In this document: positions 24,402-35,914 of the stretch, in pieces
Layout: every line of letters starts with the position of its first letter
How positions within the stretch are numbered: the first letter of the stretch is position 1
Assembly: GCF_042242105.1 (NCBI RefSeq)
Contig: NC_092032.1
Coordinates: forward strand, 13,007,915-13,071,914
Direction: 5' to 3'
Origin: Pempheris klunzingeri
Lineage: Eukaryota; Chordata; Actinopteri; Acropomatiformes; Pempheridae
DNA length: 64,000 nt
The notes under the pieces: generated by a model
The model's database searches: none
Told to the model about the DNA's origin: nothing
What the model saw: only the letters and a program-made list of their open reading frames with translations
Made by a program: the position numbers and the translations under genes

Positions 24402-25183
24402 GCAGCAAGGTACCTCAATGCTCTGAGCCAGTTCCTTAATGAGGGTCACATGCTCATCAAACACAGGCTTCAGACGGAAGACTTTTTCTCTGGTGAAGAA
24501 AAGGGAGAGATAACAGTTAGAATACAGTACAATAGCCACAGGTTTGTGCCTCTTGTGAGACGCAAACATGTAGAAAATGCAAACTGCACAGGTGCTGGCC
24601 TTTCAGTGTATTATTCAGTGTTTGCCGAGGTGCATGTGTCATTTAACATCTGTAAACGTTATAACCACCCTTCTGCATCATTTCCCCTCCACAGTCTCTA
24701 CAAAGATATAGCCAATAACTGTTTTATTTCTAGTTTATACATGCTAAATTCCACCTTTTAGCTAATTTTCCTTAAAAAATCTGTATCATCGCGGCTGCAT
24801 AAAGCTGTAGTGGTTGAAAGGCTCTTGGGTGGTCTTGTAGCAGATGAAGGGTTATTGGTTTGAGCCATGTTTCTATCAGTGTACAATACTGCTGAAGTAT
24901 CATTGAGCGAAGGAGTTAGTCATTTTGACTGAGGATAATTGCTGAAAAAGACCTGTTTCAGAAAGAGGACTTCTGTTGTACAGCACTCACTTTGCTCACA
25001 TTGGCTCTATATAGCAAACAGGTCATGAATCACAGGACAGCATGTGTTTACAGCGATAGTTTAATGATAACTGATATATGAAATATGGCTTTGGCTTTAA
25101 CAAAGACTATATATTTACCCCTCGAAGCGAGTGATGTCAGCCAGGGCAAAAGCCACCAATCCGAAAAGCAGGAGGACCTTCAT
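20659..25183 (-). CDS. cpb1: Procarboxypeptidase B (pancreatic, M14 zinc protease), 11 coding exons
   Basis: Coding exons (minus strand, in order) are 25119-25183, 24414-24489, 23931-24055, 23709-23808, 23526-23627, 23321-23425, 23118-23228, 22899-22989, 22221-22423, 21143-21227 and 20659-20846: 1251 nt, 416 aa (human CPB1 417), all GT-AG with matching phases. The secreted zymogen has a signal peptide ([15 protein letters not shown]), an activation domain, and a catalytic domain after the tryptic site in [13 protein letters not shown]. Zinc ligands are His175 and Glu178 (HAREW) and His303 (TIHSYSQ); Tyr355 and Glu377 correspond to Tyr248 and Glu270 of carboxypeptidase A. Asp362 (GGSDDW) equals residue 255, the acidic pocket residue that makes B-type enzymes remove C-terminal Lys and Arg; A-type enzymes have Ile there. 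A Thr replaces Glu in the usual WCEIGAS motif. It lies between agtr1 and gyg1 as in human. A TATA box and very short leader fit strong pancreatic expression. Confidence 0.95.
22485..22871. mobile_element. MITE-like non-autonomous element in cpb1 intron
   Basis: This is a 387-bp element with imperfect 21-bp terminal inverted repeats (22485-22505 against 22851-22871, 16 of 21 bases pairing; ends read CTTAAA.G.GCACT). It has no coding capacity. The internal text resembles a short interspersed family I associate with spiny-rayed fish, from memory only. It lies wholly inside the intron between the exons at 22899 and 22423, and does not disturb splicing signals. Confidence 0.6.
24367..24396. repeat. 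TG/CA microsatellite next to cpb1 splice donor
   Basis: Fifteen TG units on the plus strand read as a CA repeat in the cpb1 pre-mRNA, beginning about 17 nt after the donor GAG|GTACCT of coding exon 2. Confidence 0.95.
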
Positions 25184-25218
25184 GTTGGCAGTGAGGCTGA
25201 TCTCACAACTTGAGGGCA

Positions 25219-25224
25219 CTTATA
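25219..25224 (-). promoter_or_regulatory. cpb1: cpb1 TATA box
   Basis: TATAAG (context GGTTATAAG) on the minus strand, 36-41 nt upstream of the cpb1 ATG, implies a leader of only about 10 nt, as in other pancreatic zymogen genes. Further upstream are an inverted CCAAT box (ATTGG, about 25 bp away) and an E-box CAGGTG near 25307-25312. Confidence 0.55.
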
Positions 25225-25312
25225 ACCCCGGCCTGCCACGCGTCCACCAATCCCCATCTGTGGTGCAGCAACATGTAATACATCCTCCCAAAAAAATCTT
25301 ACTGTGCACCTG

Positions 25313-25334
25313 TTTTTTTTTTTTTTTTTTTTTT
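25313..25334. repeat. 22-nt poly-T run upstream of cpb1
   Basis: Simple T-run (A-run on the coding strand) about 90 bp upstream of the cpb1 TATA box. Confidence 0.9.
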
Positions 25335-25554
25335 AGGTGCTACGTGGAGGAACGAGGGCTTGTGTGATGCGTAGTCAATGATTAATAGAAACTAGAGGAG
25401 CTTTGAGACGCAGTCACTCAATTTTGATTCCTAATTGTTACTTAATCTCAGATCAGCTGTTATTACAAATGACACGTTTTCATGACCAATCAGGACGGTT
25501 TGCGTCTTTTTATTGTGAGGTAATAAAAAAAACTTAAGATTGTGTTTTTTAAAT

Positions 25555-25560
25555 TTTATT
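25555..25560 (-). terminator. agtr1: Candidate agtr1 polyadenylation signal
   Basis: AATAAA on the minus strand about 950 nt after the agtr1 stop codon; another occurs at 25509-25514. The sequence between stop and signal is AT-rich and non-coding. The choice between the two is uncertain. Confidence 0.4.
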
Positions 25561-26508
25561 CATACTTTCATATATTCACAAACTGTACACTTACAGGGTA
25601 GGAAAAAAAAAATCTGTAAACATGTTTAAATATCACAAAGACAACCACCAGATAAACTGACAATGATCACCCTACCTGGAGTGTGTGTAGCACTCCTATT
25701 TATACAGCATGTTTCCCCCACGCTAGGCAACATTTCAAGCATTTCAAACTTATTATGCAATCATTTATCATAGATTTTCACAAGGAGCACATTATTTGAC
25801 ATGACCACATATGAATTCAAACACTAGCTATCATACTCACATATGTTATTAACTGATATTAATTAACTTACATCACATGCTTGCTACACTTTTCCAATTG
25901 TTCCGTGTGTACAGCTGCTGGCAGAGCGTGCATGGGAGGATTATGATATTTTCTTTCTAGCTTTGGCATCTTTGCTGAGCACTTGATCACTGTTATAAGT
26001 GGTGATAGACCCGCTGAGCACACAGAAGGATTATCACTGGACAATATATTACTGCACCGTATCCTTTAGGCACAAAATCCAGCAGTACATGCATCTTATA
26101 TGAATAATGGGATAAGCGATAATTATGTATAGTCTTACACTCTCAGTCTTATACTCCATTGATATAGTTAGTTCCTTGATTTTCTTTTTTTTTTCTACCT
26201 CACTGATGTCATTGAGTTTCTTTCACAGGTATTGAGAGACACATTTGCCAGCATGAATGTGATGAGCATAAGTGTTGTGTGACGTGATGGTTTAGGAATA
26301 ATCATTGCATTGCACAAGGTAGTGAATGTCTCTTGGACTAACTTACAGAGGGACGTGAATACAACATTTTAACCATTCTGCATGGTTCAGTGCTTGGTAA
26401 TACAGTTGGGGTTTTAAAGAGCATGGAATGTCTCCATCCCCGGGCCCTTAACCACAGACCAAAAGAGCGGGGAGAATGAACTTGTACCCTCTTTCTGTTT
26501 TGTTTTTT

Positions 26509-27600
26509 TCACTTAACGTCGGAGGAGGCCTTACTTTTGGCTGTGAGGCTCAGTGTCTCAGAAGCCTGAAAGGAGAAGGCGCTCATCTTGGAGCTAATGC
26601 TCTGGTGAGGCCCTGTGGGTCCAGCTGGCGCGCAGCGCAACAGGCGCAGTAAGTTTTTGCGGAAGGTGTGCCCGACAAAACCGTACACAATAGGGTTAAC
26701 GCAGCTGTTGAAGTAGGCAATGCAGATGGTGAAGGGCATGGCGGTGTCAATGATTTCCAGGATGGCACAGTTTTCCACCAGTATCAGCTGGGTGAGCACC
26801 TGCATTAAGTGGAACACCTGATGGGGCACCCAGCACAGGAAGAAGGCCAGGACAGCAGCTGCAAGCATGCGCAGCACCTCGTCGTCCCGTGAACGGGAGC
26901 TTTTCTGGATGTGTCTCGCCCCCAGCAGCGCCCGTCCGATGCGGCAGTAGCAGGTGATGATGATGACAAAGGGCACCAAGAAGCCCAGCAGGCTTTTCAT
27001 CAGGCTAATGGCCAGCAGGAGCTCCTTCAGCCTCATGGCATTTTCAATCTTCGCGTGCAGAGTGCCGCACACTGTTTTGTTAGAGTTTGTGATGTTGTGG
27101 ACATCCCTGGTCAGTGCTGTGGGCACACTGAGCACAAAGGCGAAAAGCCAGATCACTACGCAGGTGATTCGTGCGTACACCACAGTGCGGAACCTGCGTG
27201 ATCGCACTGGGTGGACAATGGCGAGATACCGGTCAATGCTGAGCGCTGTGAGGAAGAAGATGCTGGTGTAGAGGTTAAACATCACCAGCCCTGCACTGGC
27301 CTTGCACAGGAATCCTCCAAAGGGCCAGTGATAGCCTGTGGCAGTGAAAGTGGCCCACATGGGCAGAGTGATGAGGAAAGTGAGGTCAGAAACAGCAAGA
27401 TTGAGCACAAAAATGTTGGCCACTGTCTTGAGCTTCATGTAGCAGTAGATGACAGCCACCACCATACTGTTTCCGATGATGCCGATGACAAAGTTACAGC
27501 CGTAGACGATGGGTATCAGGGTGAAGATGAATTCGTGGCTTCCAGACATGCCGCATGTCAGGGCTATCCCTTCTGTCGCTCCTGCCGTTATATTCTGCAT
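26509..27600 (-). CDS. agtr1: Angiotensin II receptor type 1 (class A GPCR), single coding exon
   Basis: This intronless 363-aa frame is a seven-helix receptor. Marks of the AT1 family are YMKLKTV, WPFG (92-95), Cys99-Cys178 and Cys16-Cys278 as expected disulfides, DRYLAIVHP from 123, Lys202 (human Lys199), WVPHQ from 257, DTAMPFTICIAYF from 285 and NPIVY (302-306). Asn3 and Asn169 are in N-glycosylation motifs. AT1 couples to Gq and mediates angiotensin II effects on vessels, drinking and salt balance. Two key positions differ from human AT1: Asp263 is Gln267 and Asn295 is Ser299. Trp84, Arg167, Lys199 and Asp281 equivalents are kept (Trp82, Arg165, Lys202, Asp285). AT2 was considered because of NSCVNP in helix 7, but helices 1-4 are clearly AT1. 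The start has A at -3. A splice acceptor 93 nt upstream fits the usual non-coding first exon. Whether it is the a or b teleost copy cannot be told. Confidence 0.93.
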   Translation of the reverse strand: MQNITAGATEGIALTCGMSGSHEFIFTLIPIVYGCNFVIGIIGNSMVVAVIYCYMKLKTVANIFVLNLAVSDLTFLITLPMWATFTATGYHWPFGGFLCKASAGLVMFNLYTSIFFLTALSIDRYLAIVHPVRSRRFRTVVYARITCVVIWLFAFVLSVPTALTRDVHNITNSNKTVCGTLHAKIENAMRLKELLLAISLMKSLLGFLVPFVIIITCYCRIGRALLGARHIQKSSRSRDDEVLRMLAAAVLAFFLCWVPHQVFHLMQVLTQLILVENCAILEIIDTAMPFTICIAYFNSCVNPIVYGFVGHTFRKNLLRLLRCAPAGPTGPHQSISSKMSAFSFQASETLSLTAKSKASSDVK

Positions 27601-27693
27601 TTTCCCTTTTTAGTGCCAGATCCTGGGACTTTTAAACGGGGGCCCCTGTCGGCAGTGACTGATACAGGCCTTGGGCGAGGGCCTCAGTGAGTC
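27601..27693 (-). other. agtr1: agtr1 5' UTR part of the coding exon, with splice acceptor
   Basis: Upstream of the ATG, the minus strand reads TGTTTCTTTTATAG|GACTC, a good polypyrimidine tract and acceptor ending at 27694. Vertebrate AGTR1 genes commonly have non-coding 5' exons joined to one coding exon. The same TATAAAA on the plus strand is not taken as a promoter. Confidence 0.5.
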
Positions 27694-28166
27694 CTATAAA
27701 AGAAACACAACAAAAATGTCACAGAGAGTCGATGGGAAGAGCCATCATTACCGCTGGCATGGCCCATAAACGCTAATCCACACGAGAACCCATGAAAGTG
27801 CTCACCCTACACCAGCTCATTAAAGACCTGCACATTAAAAGCCATCCTGACGCTTTGTTATTTCTGTAAAATAAGCCATGAAAAACAGATGTTGTATGTT
27901 ATTCAATAGTCTAAAAATGCCCTTTAAAGCAGTGCTATTTGGACAGTCTGCACTTGACCCTCTCCTTTAAATCGTCTCTCGGCTAATGAATAGCAACACT
28001 AAAACTGTGCAGTGTTTTATCAAATGGTCTGTCCATCGGGGTGGACTGTCAGCACCCGGATGGAGAACATTTATGCCTTGTGTTACGACCTGTGTTGATG
28101 AAGACTGCATGGCAAAGTGCGAGCTTGGATAACAACGCCATTAAACACTGAGGTACTGAGGGAGCA

Positions 28167-28216
28167 GGAAGGAGAGAGAGAGAGAGAGAGGGAGGGAGAG
28201 AGAGAGGGAGGGAGGG
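28167..28216. repeat. GA-rich microsatellite
   Basis: Imperfect GA/GGGA repeat, purine on the plus strand. Confidence 0.9.
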
Positions 28217-30744
28217 TTGAGGCTCCAGTCACTGTAAAAGACATGTCACGTTTCAAACCCTTGGTGTGCAGAGATACATTGTACCCAGCATGAGAACTTC
28301 TAATCAGCACACACCTAAACAAACAGGACAGCAGGGATTCGGCTCTGTGGAAACTTTGCTCTGTGAGAAAATCAAACCTGCGTGCTGCGGAAAATTTGCC
28401 TCAGGGCGAGTTTTGGCTTCATTTGTACAAGCAGAATGTGAAATGTGATTTAAAAACAAATTCTCCCCTTTGTTGAGAGTCTTTATGTTTAATAGAATTG
28501 CTAAGTGAGCTTCATTAGTGGGGCTGATATAATAATATCAGCATAAGCCTGATGTACACTATTTCTATAGCTGCCAAGATAGATGTTACTAATTACATGA
28601 ATGTTTGCAGTTACATTAAAAGCAAAGCCAGGGGAAAACTCTCTGAATACAGAGATCAACATAGCATAGCATGTATAACACATACAGATAAAACATAGAC
28701 GCCACAATAAAAATGGAAATCCTCTGATTTCTAAATTGACTTGACTAAGCAGACGTCTTGCCACAAGATGGCATTCTAGCTTCAAGATTTCCCTCGTTTC
28801 CATCTCACAGCTGACACAACACAGTGATATCAGGGTGGAAAACGTATTGATTAATTTTGTTTTGCCTTTGCGAACTCACATAAATCTTTTTGAAAAATAT
28901 TGAAAAATAGTTTTATGCAGAAATCCAGTTGCTCTTGTCGCTCTTACAGCCACTGTGGACTTTTAAAAACCTGCCCTTTCTGCATTCCTGCTGCCCTCTG
29001 TTTGGCATTAAGACAGCCTGAGCCCTTCCAGTAGAACTATTTTATCTCCAAGTCAAAGATCTCCTCATTTTCCACCAGGTTTCAGATGAATTCTTTAAAA
29101 AAACCCTTCAGTGCACTAAAGCAACAACCGTATCGGTTGCAGATGTGGGGACGGTTGTGCGTGGAAGATGTGTGGGTGCCAAGGGCAACAGAATAATGAA
29201 ATATCTCTGCGAGTTTCCTGCACAGACCCTGGTGTAGTAAGGCAGGGTAAAGCACCAACACAGATGTCATTGCTTGGATTTACTGTTCATGTGTTTTCTT
29301 TCTTTAATGATTATAGCAGTGGGTGGCTGTAAATTTAAACTATACAGGAGAGAGCGACAAAACACGTATCAATTTCACAGTTTAGGGATTTAAAACTGTT
29401 TTAGATAATCTCTTGATGCTAAGAAGATTTTTGATGACCACAAATGGAAATGTGGGGGAACATCGACACCACATGCCTTTTACCATTATTGGTATGGTTG
29501 GCATTTTAACCGCCAGTAGTTTTCCATGAGGGAGATGCTCAGGGCGAGGGGACATAAGGGGAGTTAATATAAACAAGGCTGAATGTTATTGCTGCCTATA
29601 TATGTGAGTCCCATAATAAAGGTGAGGTGGCACAGGCAGAAGGTGACTCGGAAGCAGGTGATTTAGTGTGGCTGTGTCCAGTGAGCTACAGCCCAGAGTG
29701 AGATGGCACATTACTGAATGACAGCCATAAACCCCGGGTGACCACAGACAGGAAGGTAAACAGCTACTTCACAGGGTCCAAGAGCAAGCTGCATCCTCTC
29801 GGCCGCGACAATGGACTGCGGGGTCCTGCACTGTTTGCAAACACAGCTGCTCACAATGAATGATAAAAATCAGGATTAGAGGGAAGTTTGGGGACGTTTT
29901 TGCTCCGCAGTGCAGAGGTTGACTCCTGAATGACACTGCAGCAGCGACATTCCGCTTCTAATCCTATTTCGGGGTATTTAAATGCAGCCTCTTCCTGGGA
30001 TCATGGGAATTTCTTCAAAAAAACCTAGAAAAGATAAAAATCACAGCCCAGGGTTGGTTTGGGTGGAAACGTGGTTCCCATCAACAGAGCTATCTGAGAC
30101 TGCCCTTGGCCTGAGCGCCCGGCTGCTCTGACATGAGCACCACCATCTGGCTGCCCATAGAGAGAGCCACTAAAATGTCCGGTTGATGGAGTTAATGATT
30201 TATATCAGCCCATTATGAAGTGAGGTTCATCCTAGTAGGAGCACACCATCGCAGCTACCCACCTCATGATCATCCTCTCATTTAGGCCTCTTCTGTCAAC
30301 AGAACATCCTGCAACAATGGGGGCTTTCTGATGTTGCAACTTAGACATGTTAGAGGAATACAAACTTGATACCTAGCTAACAAATGCCAGTTTTAACACG
30401 AGATTACAGCCTCATTTGTCACAATTACTTCTTGTGGAGTAATAATATAGGTGTCTAAAAGTGTGGTGCACCTCAACCGTAGCCTCCTACAACTCACTTC
30501 CTCCTGTGTCTCAACTTACAGGGTGTCACTTCGGCTAGAGAGTTTTTGAAGTAGGAAACTTGACCAAGAGTAAACACACTCACGGCTCACTAAAGAAACT
30601 CTTCAATGTTCAGTATGGCTGTACCATGCATGGAAGTTGATTGCGATTGCAAAAAACGCACCTAACTAACACAGTTGTCCATTTGAAATGCGTACATACA
30701 TACATATATGTTCAGAAAGAGAAAGAACAGATGATTTTGATTAG

Positions 30745-30771
30745 GTGTGTGTGTGTGTGTGTGTGTGTGTG
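30745..30771. repeat. TG microsatellite
   Basis: About thirteen GT units. Confidence 0.9.
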
Positions 30772-32022
30772 ACAGAGAGTGACAGTGTCCATGAGCTAAA
30801 TGAGGACTTGACTTCTGCACGGAGGAGAGAAGCTAATGGAAATATTGGCCTCAGAAACCATGTCTGCATTTTTCTGTTTATAAAACTGCACTTTCATGTG
30901 ACTTGCACAATTAAACACAAACAGCCCCCAAAGCGTCCCTTCATTTCCTGTTCTGTATTTTATGAAATGTGCCATCGGCTCTTTCAATTACAATAACAAA
31001 ACAAATTAGAAATCCTTTTCTCCACTACTTTTTTTCAATCACCAGGATAGTTTGTTAGAAGATTGTTTCACCGTGATGAACCTGAGATTATGCTAAATAA
31101 CACATTCACTGGCTCTCTGAGTAGCTTTTGTCTCCAACATAGAAGCATTAGGGGGGAAAATAAGTGCAGATAAACTGATACAACTCATATAAACTCATAT
31201 AAAGCTCTAGGTATTAGAGCGTGATGCTGAGCAGCCCTCTCTGTGAACAATTTGGAGGGGAGCCATGACTTTTTTCTTTAACACGTTCATTCTCCAGTAT
31301 CACTCTACTTCTCTTTCCTCCAACAGTTACGCCTGTCTCTCTCACTGACAATGCTGAAAATTAAATTTCACTTGTTGTTCTCTCCTTTTATTCGGTTACC
31401 TTTCCCTGCTGTTCCGCAGCCACCCTGTTTCCTTTGCCATCTCCCTGCCTGGTCTCTGCCGGATTAAACCCTTCATAAGTGGGGATTTTTAGGGAGCGCA
31501 GAGCTACTGTTTGTCAGGAAGTGGATCCAATTCTCTATGGGAATATGAGACAATGTAAACTTCACTATAGACTCCATCCTTCTCTTCCTGTAGTTTGCAT
31601 AAGGCAGCTCTGCGTTATCCCCATCCCTGCTGCACAGTTACAGTAGCTGCTTTACAGGCTCTGCACACTCAGGACTTTCACATGAACAACTTCAACAAAC
31701 AATCCCAACAGGTAGCACCAATCAAGTCAGTGAATGCATCTATTATGCCATTTTGTCCTTTGCATTCGCTACATGTGCTGGTTCCCAAGGTAATGCCAGT
31801 GACTTTCTACAAAGAGCTTATGAGATGAATATTTAAAGACACTGCAAACTTTTTGTGCAGGTATTGGAGCGTTAGAAACACCTAAAAGCAGCCGTAATGA
31901 GGTAAGAGAGAGGCTATCACAGAAAGTCACACTTGAAGAGTTAACAGACTTAGACTGCCAAGTAATTTCTTTAAAAGTTGGTAAAAACATCTTCCTGAGA
32001 ATGAGGTAATGTGAGCTCTTAC

Positions 32023-32150
32023 CTGTGGTGCTGAATCAGGAGGCTGCTGATGCTTTCAGAGCAGGACAGGCAGAGAGATAGAGAGAGACCACCGCAGCGT
32101 GCCAGTGACTGCCTCTGATTTAACTTAACTGGTGGAGCGAGACGAGCAGG
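32023..32150 (-). other. agtr1: Candidate non-coding first exon of agtr1
   Basis: On the minus strand a purine/pyrimidine-mixed block ends in CACCACAG|GTAAGAG, a near-consensus splice donor at 32022-32021, lying 4.3 kb upstream of the agtr1 acceptor. No ATG-led frame crosses it. The 5' limit is arbitrary; GT and GA repeats begin just beyond it. Support is the donor and position only. Confidence 0.3.
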
Positions 32151-32160
32151 AATACCGTCT

Positions 32161-32219
32161 AACACACAAACACACCCACACACACACACACACACACACC
32201 CCACCCCACACCACTACTT

Positions 32220-32251
<32 letters not shown>

Positions 32252-32262
32252 CCACAAACACG
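32161..32262. repeat. Compound CA / CT / CA microsatellite
   Basis: A CA tract, a C-rich interruption, a CT tract and another CA tract follow one another; a smaller CA tract lies at 32346-32362. The long open frames seen across it are low-complexity artefacts. Confidence 0.9.
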
Positions 32263-35200
32263 CATTACAATGATGAATGAATTATATTGGAGCTGGTCAG
32301 TTACGTATTGTCCTGGCCCATCTCTCTCAGTTTCTAACAGCCTGCGCACACACACACACACAGACACAAGATCTTACACAATATCACCTCTCCTCCGCCT
32401 CTCCCTCCCCTCTATCCTCCCCTCTTTCCACCCTACTCCCCAAGATCCATCTCTCTTGCCCCTCTCTTAATGCCTGCTTTTAATCACTCACTTTCTCTTT
32501 CATGTGAAATGTATTGCTGCTTTTGACGGGTACGTCTGATTCAAGTGCCAAATCTAGGGCCTGTTGCACACTCTTCTTCCGAGGGTGTTCAATTCAGCGA
32601 CGCAGTTTAATTAAGACACACAAATGCACACTCTCATAGACAGCTCTTTGGCTGATCTTCCTTTAATATCATGACCACCTCTCTTCCTCCACCAGAGATC
32701 ATCTCTCATCATATGACAGTCCCCTGTCCCTTGTCCTCTGCACAGCATGAAAGGGACAGCCAGGCTCTGACTGTGATTGGACCTGTCGACACACTGTATT
32801 AATAGCTGCCACGAGCTTGCCCTTGGCTTGGATCAGGGTGTATTTGGGGCTAGCAGAGGGGGGAAATTGGCGGGGTGGAGCAAAAGAGTTGGGCTACCGC
32901 TTTTCTTTCACTCCTTGCTGGACTTCCTAAAAAACATTTCCTGTTTTCCAGTGTGATTCAGCTGTCAATCATTTGTCAATCTTTTTTTTTCTTTTTAAAA
33001 AAAGAGGTGAATGTATTGTTTGAGTGCACATGTGTGTCAGGCTGACACCCCCCCTGTGGCTGAGCTGGCTTTGTCCAGGCTATTTAAGTGTGATTGTGGC
33101 ACTTGCTGATGAATGTGACTTGTAAAACTGTGCTACACAAAGAGTAATTTCAGGTACAGTAAGTTTGATTGGTGCAAAAAATAGGAATTTGAAGTCTGCA
33201 CGCTTAACAGTTGTGTAATCCAGCTGTATTAAGAAGGGAGGTCTATTTTTAACAATTGCAGACATCCATCAGACACACCTAGGCACTAAAGATCTCTCAC
33301 TATTCTTCTCTTTCTCAAGGTCTTGACAGGTGTTGAGAAGTGGGTCACATCCTCACCTCTCTGCCTGAGTCCAAAGCGGCTATCGCAACTCGTGGAGATG
33401 GATAATGATGGATGAGGCTGCTGGGCTGTCACCCACTAAATCCCCTCAGTTTCAGTGTCCGCGGCGCAGACAGTGAAGAAAGCCGTCACCTGGGTTAAAG
33501 ACAAACAAGGAAAGAAAGGAAAAACAAACACTTTGGCCTAAGTGGTAGTCCTGTTTGGTGGCTTTTGCTCGCTCATGTGTGACCTAGTCAAATTTGAGAA
33601 TGATTGCATTTACCAGGCTTTCTATGGCCGCCTCTTTGGAGGTCACACAGGGTCGAAAATCAACAGGCACAAAGATCTGTAAAACTTCTTGAAAATACAT
33701 GACATGCACCTGAGTGCTCTTCATGCGTCATACCTGTCATTTGTCAGAAGAGGCAGGTTGCAGAGGGGAGGACAGTATTTCACTCTATCGGAAACACAGC
33801 AACAGAGCCATTTACACCTCCAGGGGATTATGATCAGGCTCCATTATGCCTTCAATTACTGTGAATGACAAGAATCCTCCATTAGGCGAATGTTATCTTG
33901 TTGCAAATCCTGTCACAGCAATGAGCGCCCATATGGTATCAAATCGTCTGCATGGTCTTGGTGTCGCTGCCACAGGAGTTATCAACAATGGCAATCTGAC
34001 CCAGGAGACCCCTCAGGAAGCGAGGAGCGAGTTATGTATCAAGCTCTGAATCTACACTGTGTTTCCCACAAAACAAATAATTCTCAGCTGGGGACAGGAT
34101 GTTGTTGCAACACCCCACACTACAACATTGATTTACACTCCTTGAGTACAAGCAGAAACTGATGTTGATGATCTAAAAATGGACACTCTCAAATGGTCGT
34201 TCCCAGCTTATTTCTAAATCCGCATTGTGCAACTATTGGGAATCTGATGCAAAATCCAAAGGATGAGGTAATTTATCACATATTGGGTAATACATCATTT
34301 TCTGGGTGAGTAGGGCCAGAAAGAGGACAAGGCTTCATCTCAAGTGTTCATACCCCGGAGGTGTGATAGAGGGTGATGTTCTTGCTAATCAAATCACTCT
34401 AACAAGATTAGCTGTGTTAGCACTTAAGCTGTAGTAGAATGAATTGATGACTGAGGTAATTACTGGCAGCACAGAGCACTGCGGGGAACGGTGGACCTTT
34501 AACAACAGAACAACACGGGCACGAAAATGCCAAACCATCACATAGCCGCCTGCTGAAGAAAGACAATACTCTGTGAGGTCTGACGACTGAGCTCCAACCA
34601 TAAAGCGCTGACCAGTATTGAGTGACAAGTAGCTGAGTCATACCTATAAATATATTTGATATGTTTACAGGTCAGTGCTGTGTGTTTTCCATCACGGTTC
34701 CATCTATGTGTAAATTGATGGCATTTTTTAACAAGCGAACAAGCAGCCAAGTTGAATTTAATTAAACTCAAATGATTAGGAACATCAGCTGCATGTTTCT
34801 TTTCTCACATGCTTGTCATTCATTTCTGTTGAAAGCGCAAGTTACATTCATCTTCAGATTTTCTTCAAAAATCTGTCCATCGTGCACATGTGCACATGTT
34901 GCATCACGCTATGAAACTTGTTTCCGCATCATTCCCAAGTGAATTGTACTCATAGACCTCTTGCACAACATTTTCACATGCCATAGCAGGAAAAGCACAG
35001 GTGGAACTAATAACATCAAGGATGTCTATGTTCCAGCCATCATTGTTATGAAGTGCAGCAATTAATAATGTTATTAGACCCACCTGTGTTTGACAGGACA
35101 AAAAGTATGCAGTAGGAAAAGCTCAGTTTAACTTTACCTTTTAAGGTATCGCCATGGTTTTAAACTCAGAGGCGTGAATGCAAAGATAAAACATGAGAGG

Positions 35201-35914
35201 CACAAACGGAGACCCAATGATAAGTTGATACAAGGTTGGAAAATAGTGCAGTGAAGCTAGTTTAGGCTGACAGCAAGCATCAGTCATGGGTGAAACACTA
35301 TTTGCTGCAATTTCTATTCAATACACCCGTGTACATTATGGGTTCAGTTCCCAGGGACTGGGCTGCACCAGAATTGATTTGGGTTGCAAAATACATTTTA
35401 GGAATTCCTTCCAAAGTCTTTTATTTAGGATGTATATCTTCAGTGCACTTTTGAGCCATGTGAGGGAGCTTGTTGGCATTTCTACTAACTAGCGTTACAG
35501 TTAACGGTTTTCAAAGCTGCCATTCTGCAGGCAAGTGCCTGTCAATTGCATCTAAATGTACTAATTTTGTCTCCTTTCTAAAGTCAGTCTTTAAAATGCC
35601 TTTTGTTTTACTGATGAAAGGAAATTAAACCAATGACATAGCCTGTTAACTCAGCCTCAACGCAATTATTTAGGCTCATTTATAGTAGTATTTAACACGT
35701 GTTTGTACTTTCAATAAAAGGTACATAAAACAAAGTTTTTATCTATTCGAAATAATAGAAGGTGATGTGGAAATGGTGAAAAAAAATCGTCATGAACATT
35801 AATTTATGCACAATTTCGCTACAGGTATTTTGGGCGCAATGGTTTTTGAAAAGTGGGTCCCTAGAAGAAAAGTTGGGGAAACACAGATCTCGTTAATCTA
35901 TGATCAGGTGGCCT
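32263..35914. other. Gene-free stretch
   Basis: No recognisable coding exon, RNA gene or complete mobile element. A 67-codon open frame at 33846-34049 has no family resemblance and is not called. Confidence 0.5.

Larger units (their letters stand above)
27694..32022 (-). other. agtr1: Probable agtr1 5' intron or upstream region
   Basis: No protein exons are seen. The stretch contains GA and TG microsatellites and a CTCF-like CCACAAGATGGCA at 28761-28773. If the 32.0 kb donor is used, all of it is intron; otherwise it is promoter-side flank. Confidence 0.4.

Noticed and set aside
26509..27600. AT2 receptor (AGTR2)
   Set aside because: Helix 7 NSCVNP is AT2-like, but YMKLKTV, WPFG, NLY, LAIVHP and DTAMP.TICIAYF are AT1 features.
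26911..27690. Long plus-strand open frames over agtr1
   Set aside because: Antisense shadows of the GC-rich receptor exon; no domain similarity.
32132..32470. 112-codon frame rich in His and Thr
   Set aside because: Produced by translation of CA/CT microsatellites.
33846..34049. 67-codon plus-strand frame of protein-like composition
   Set aside because: No family match and no supporting splice sites; could be a CNE or chance.
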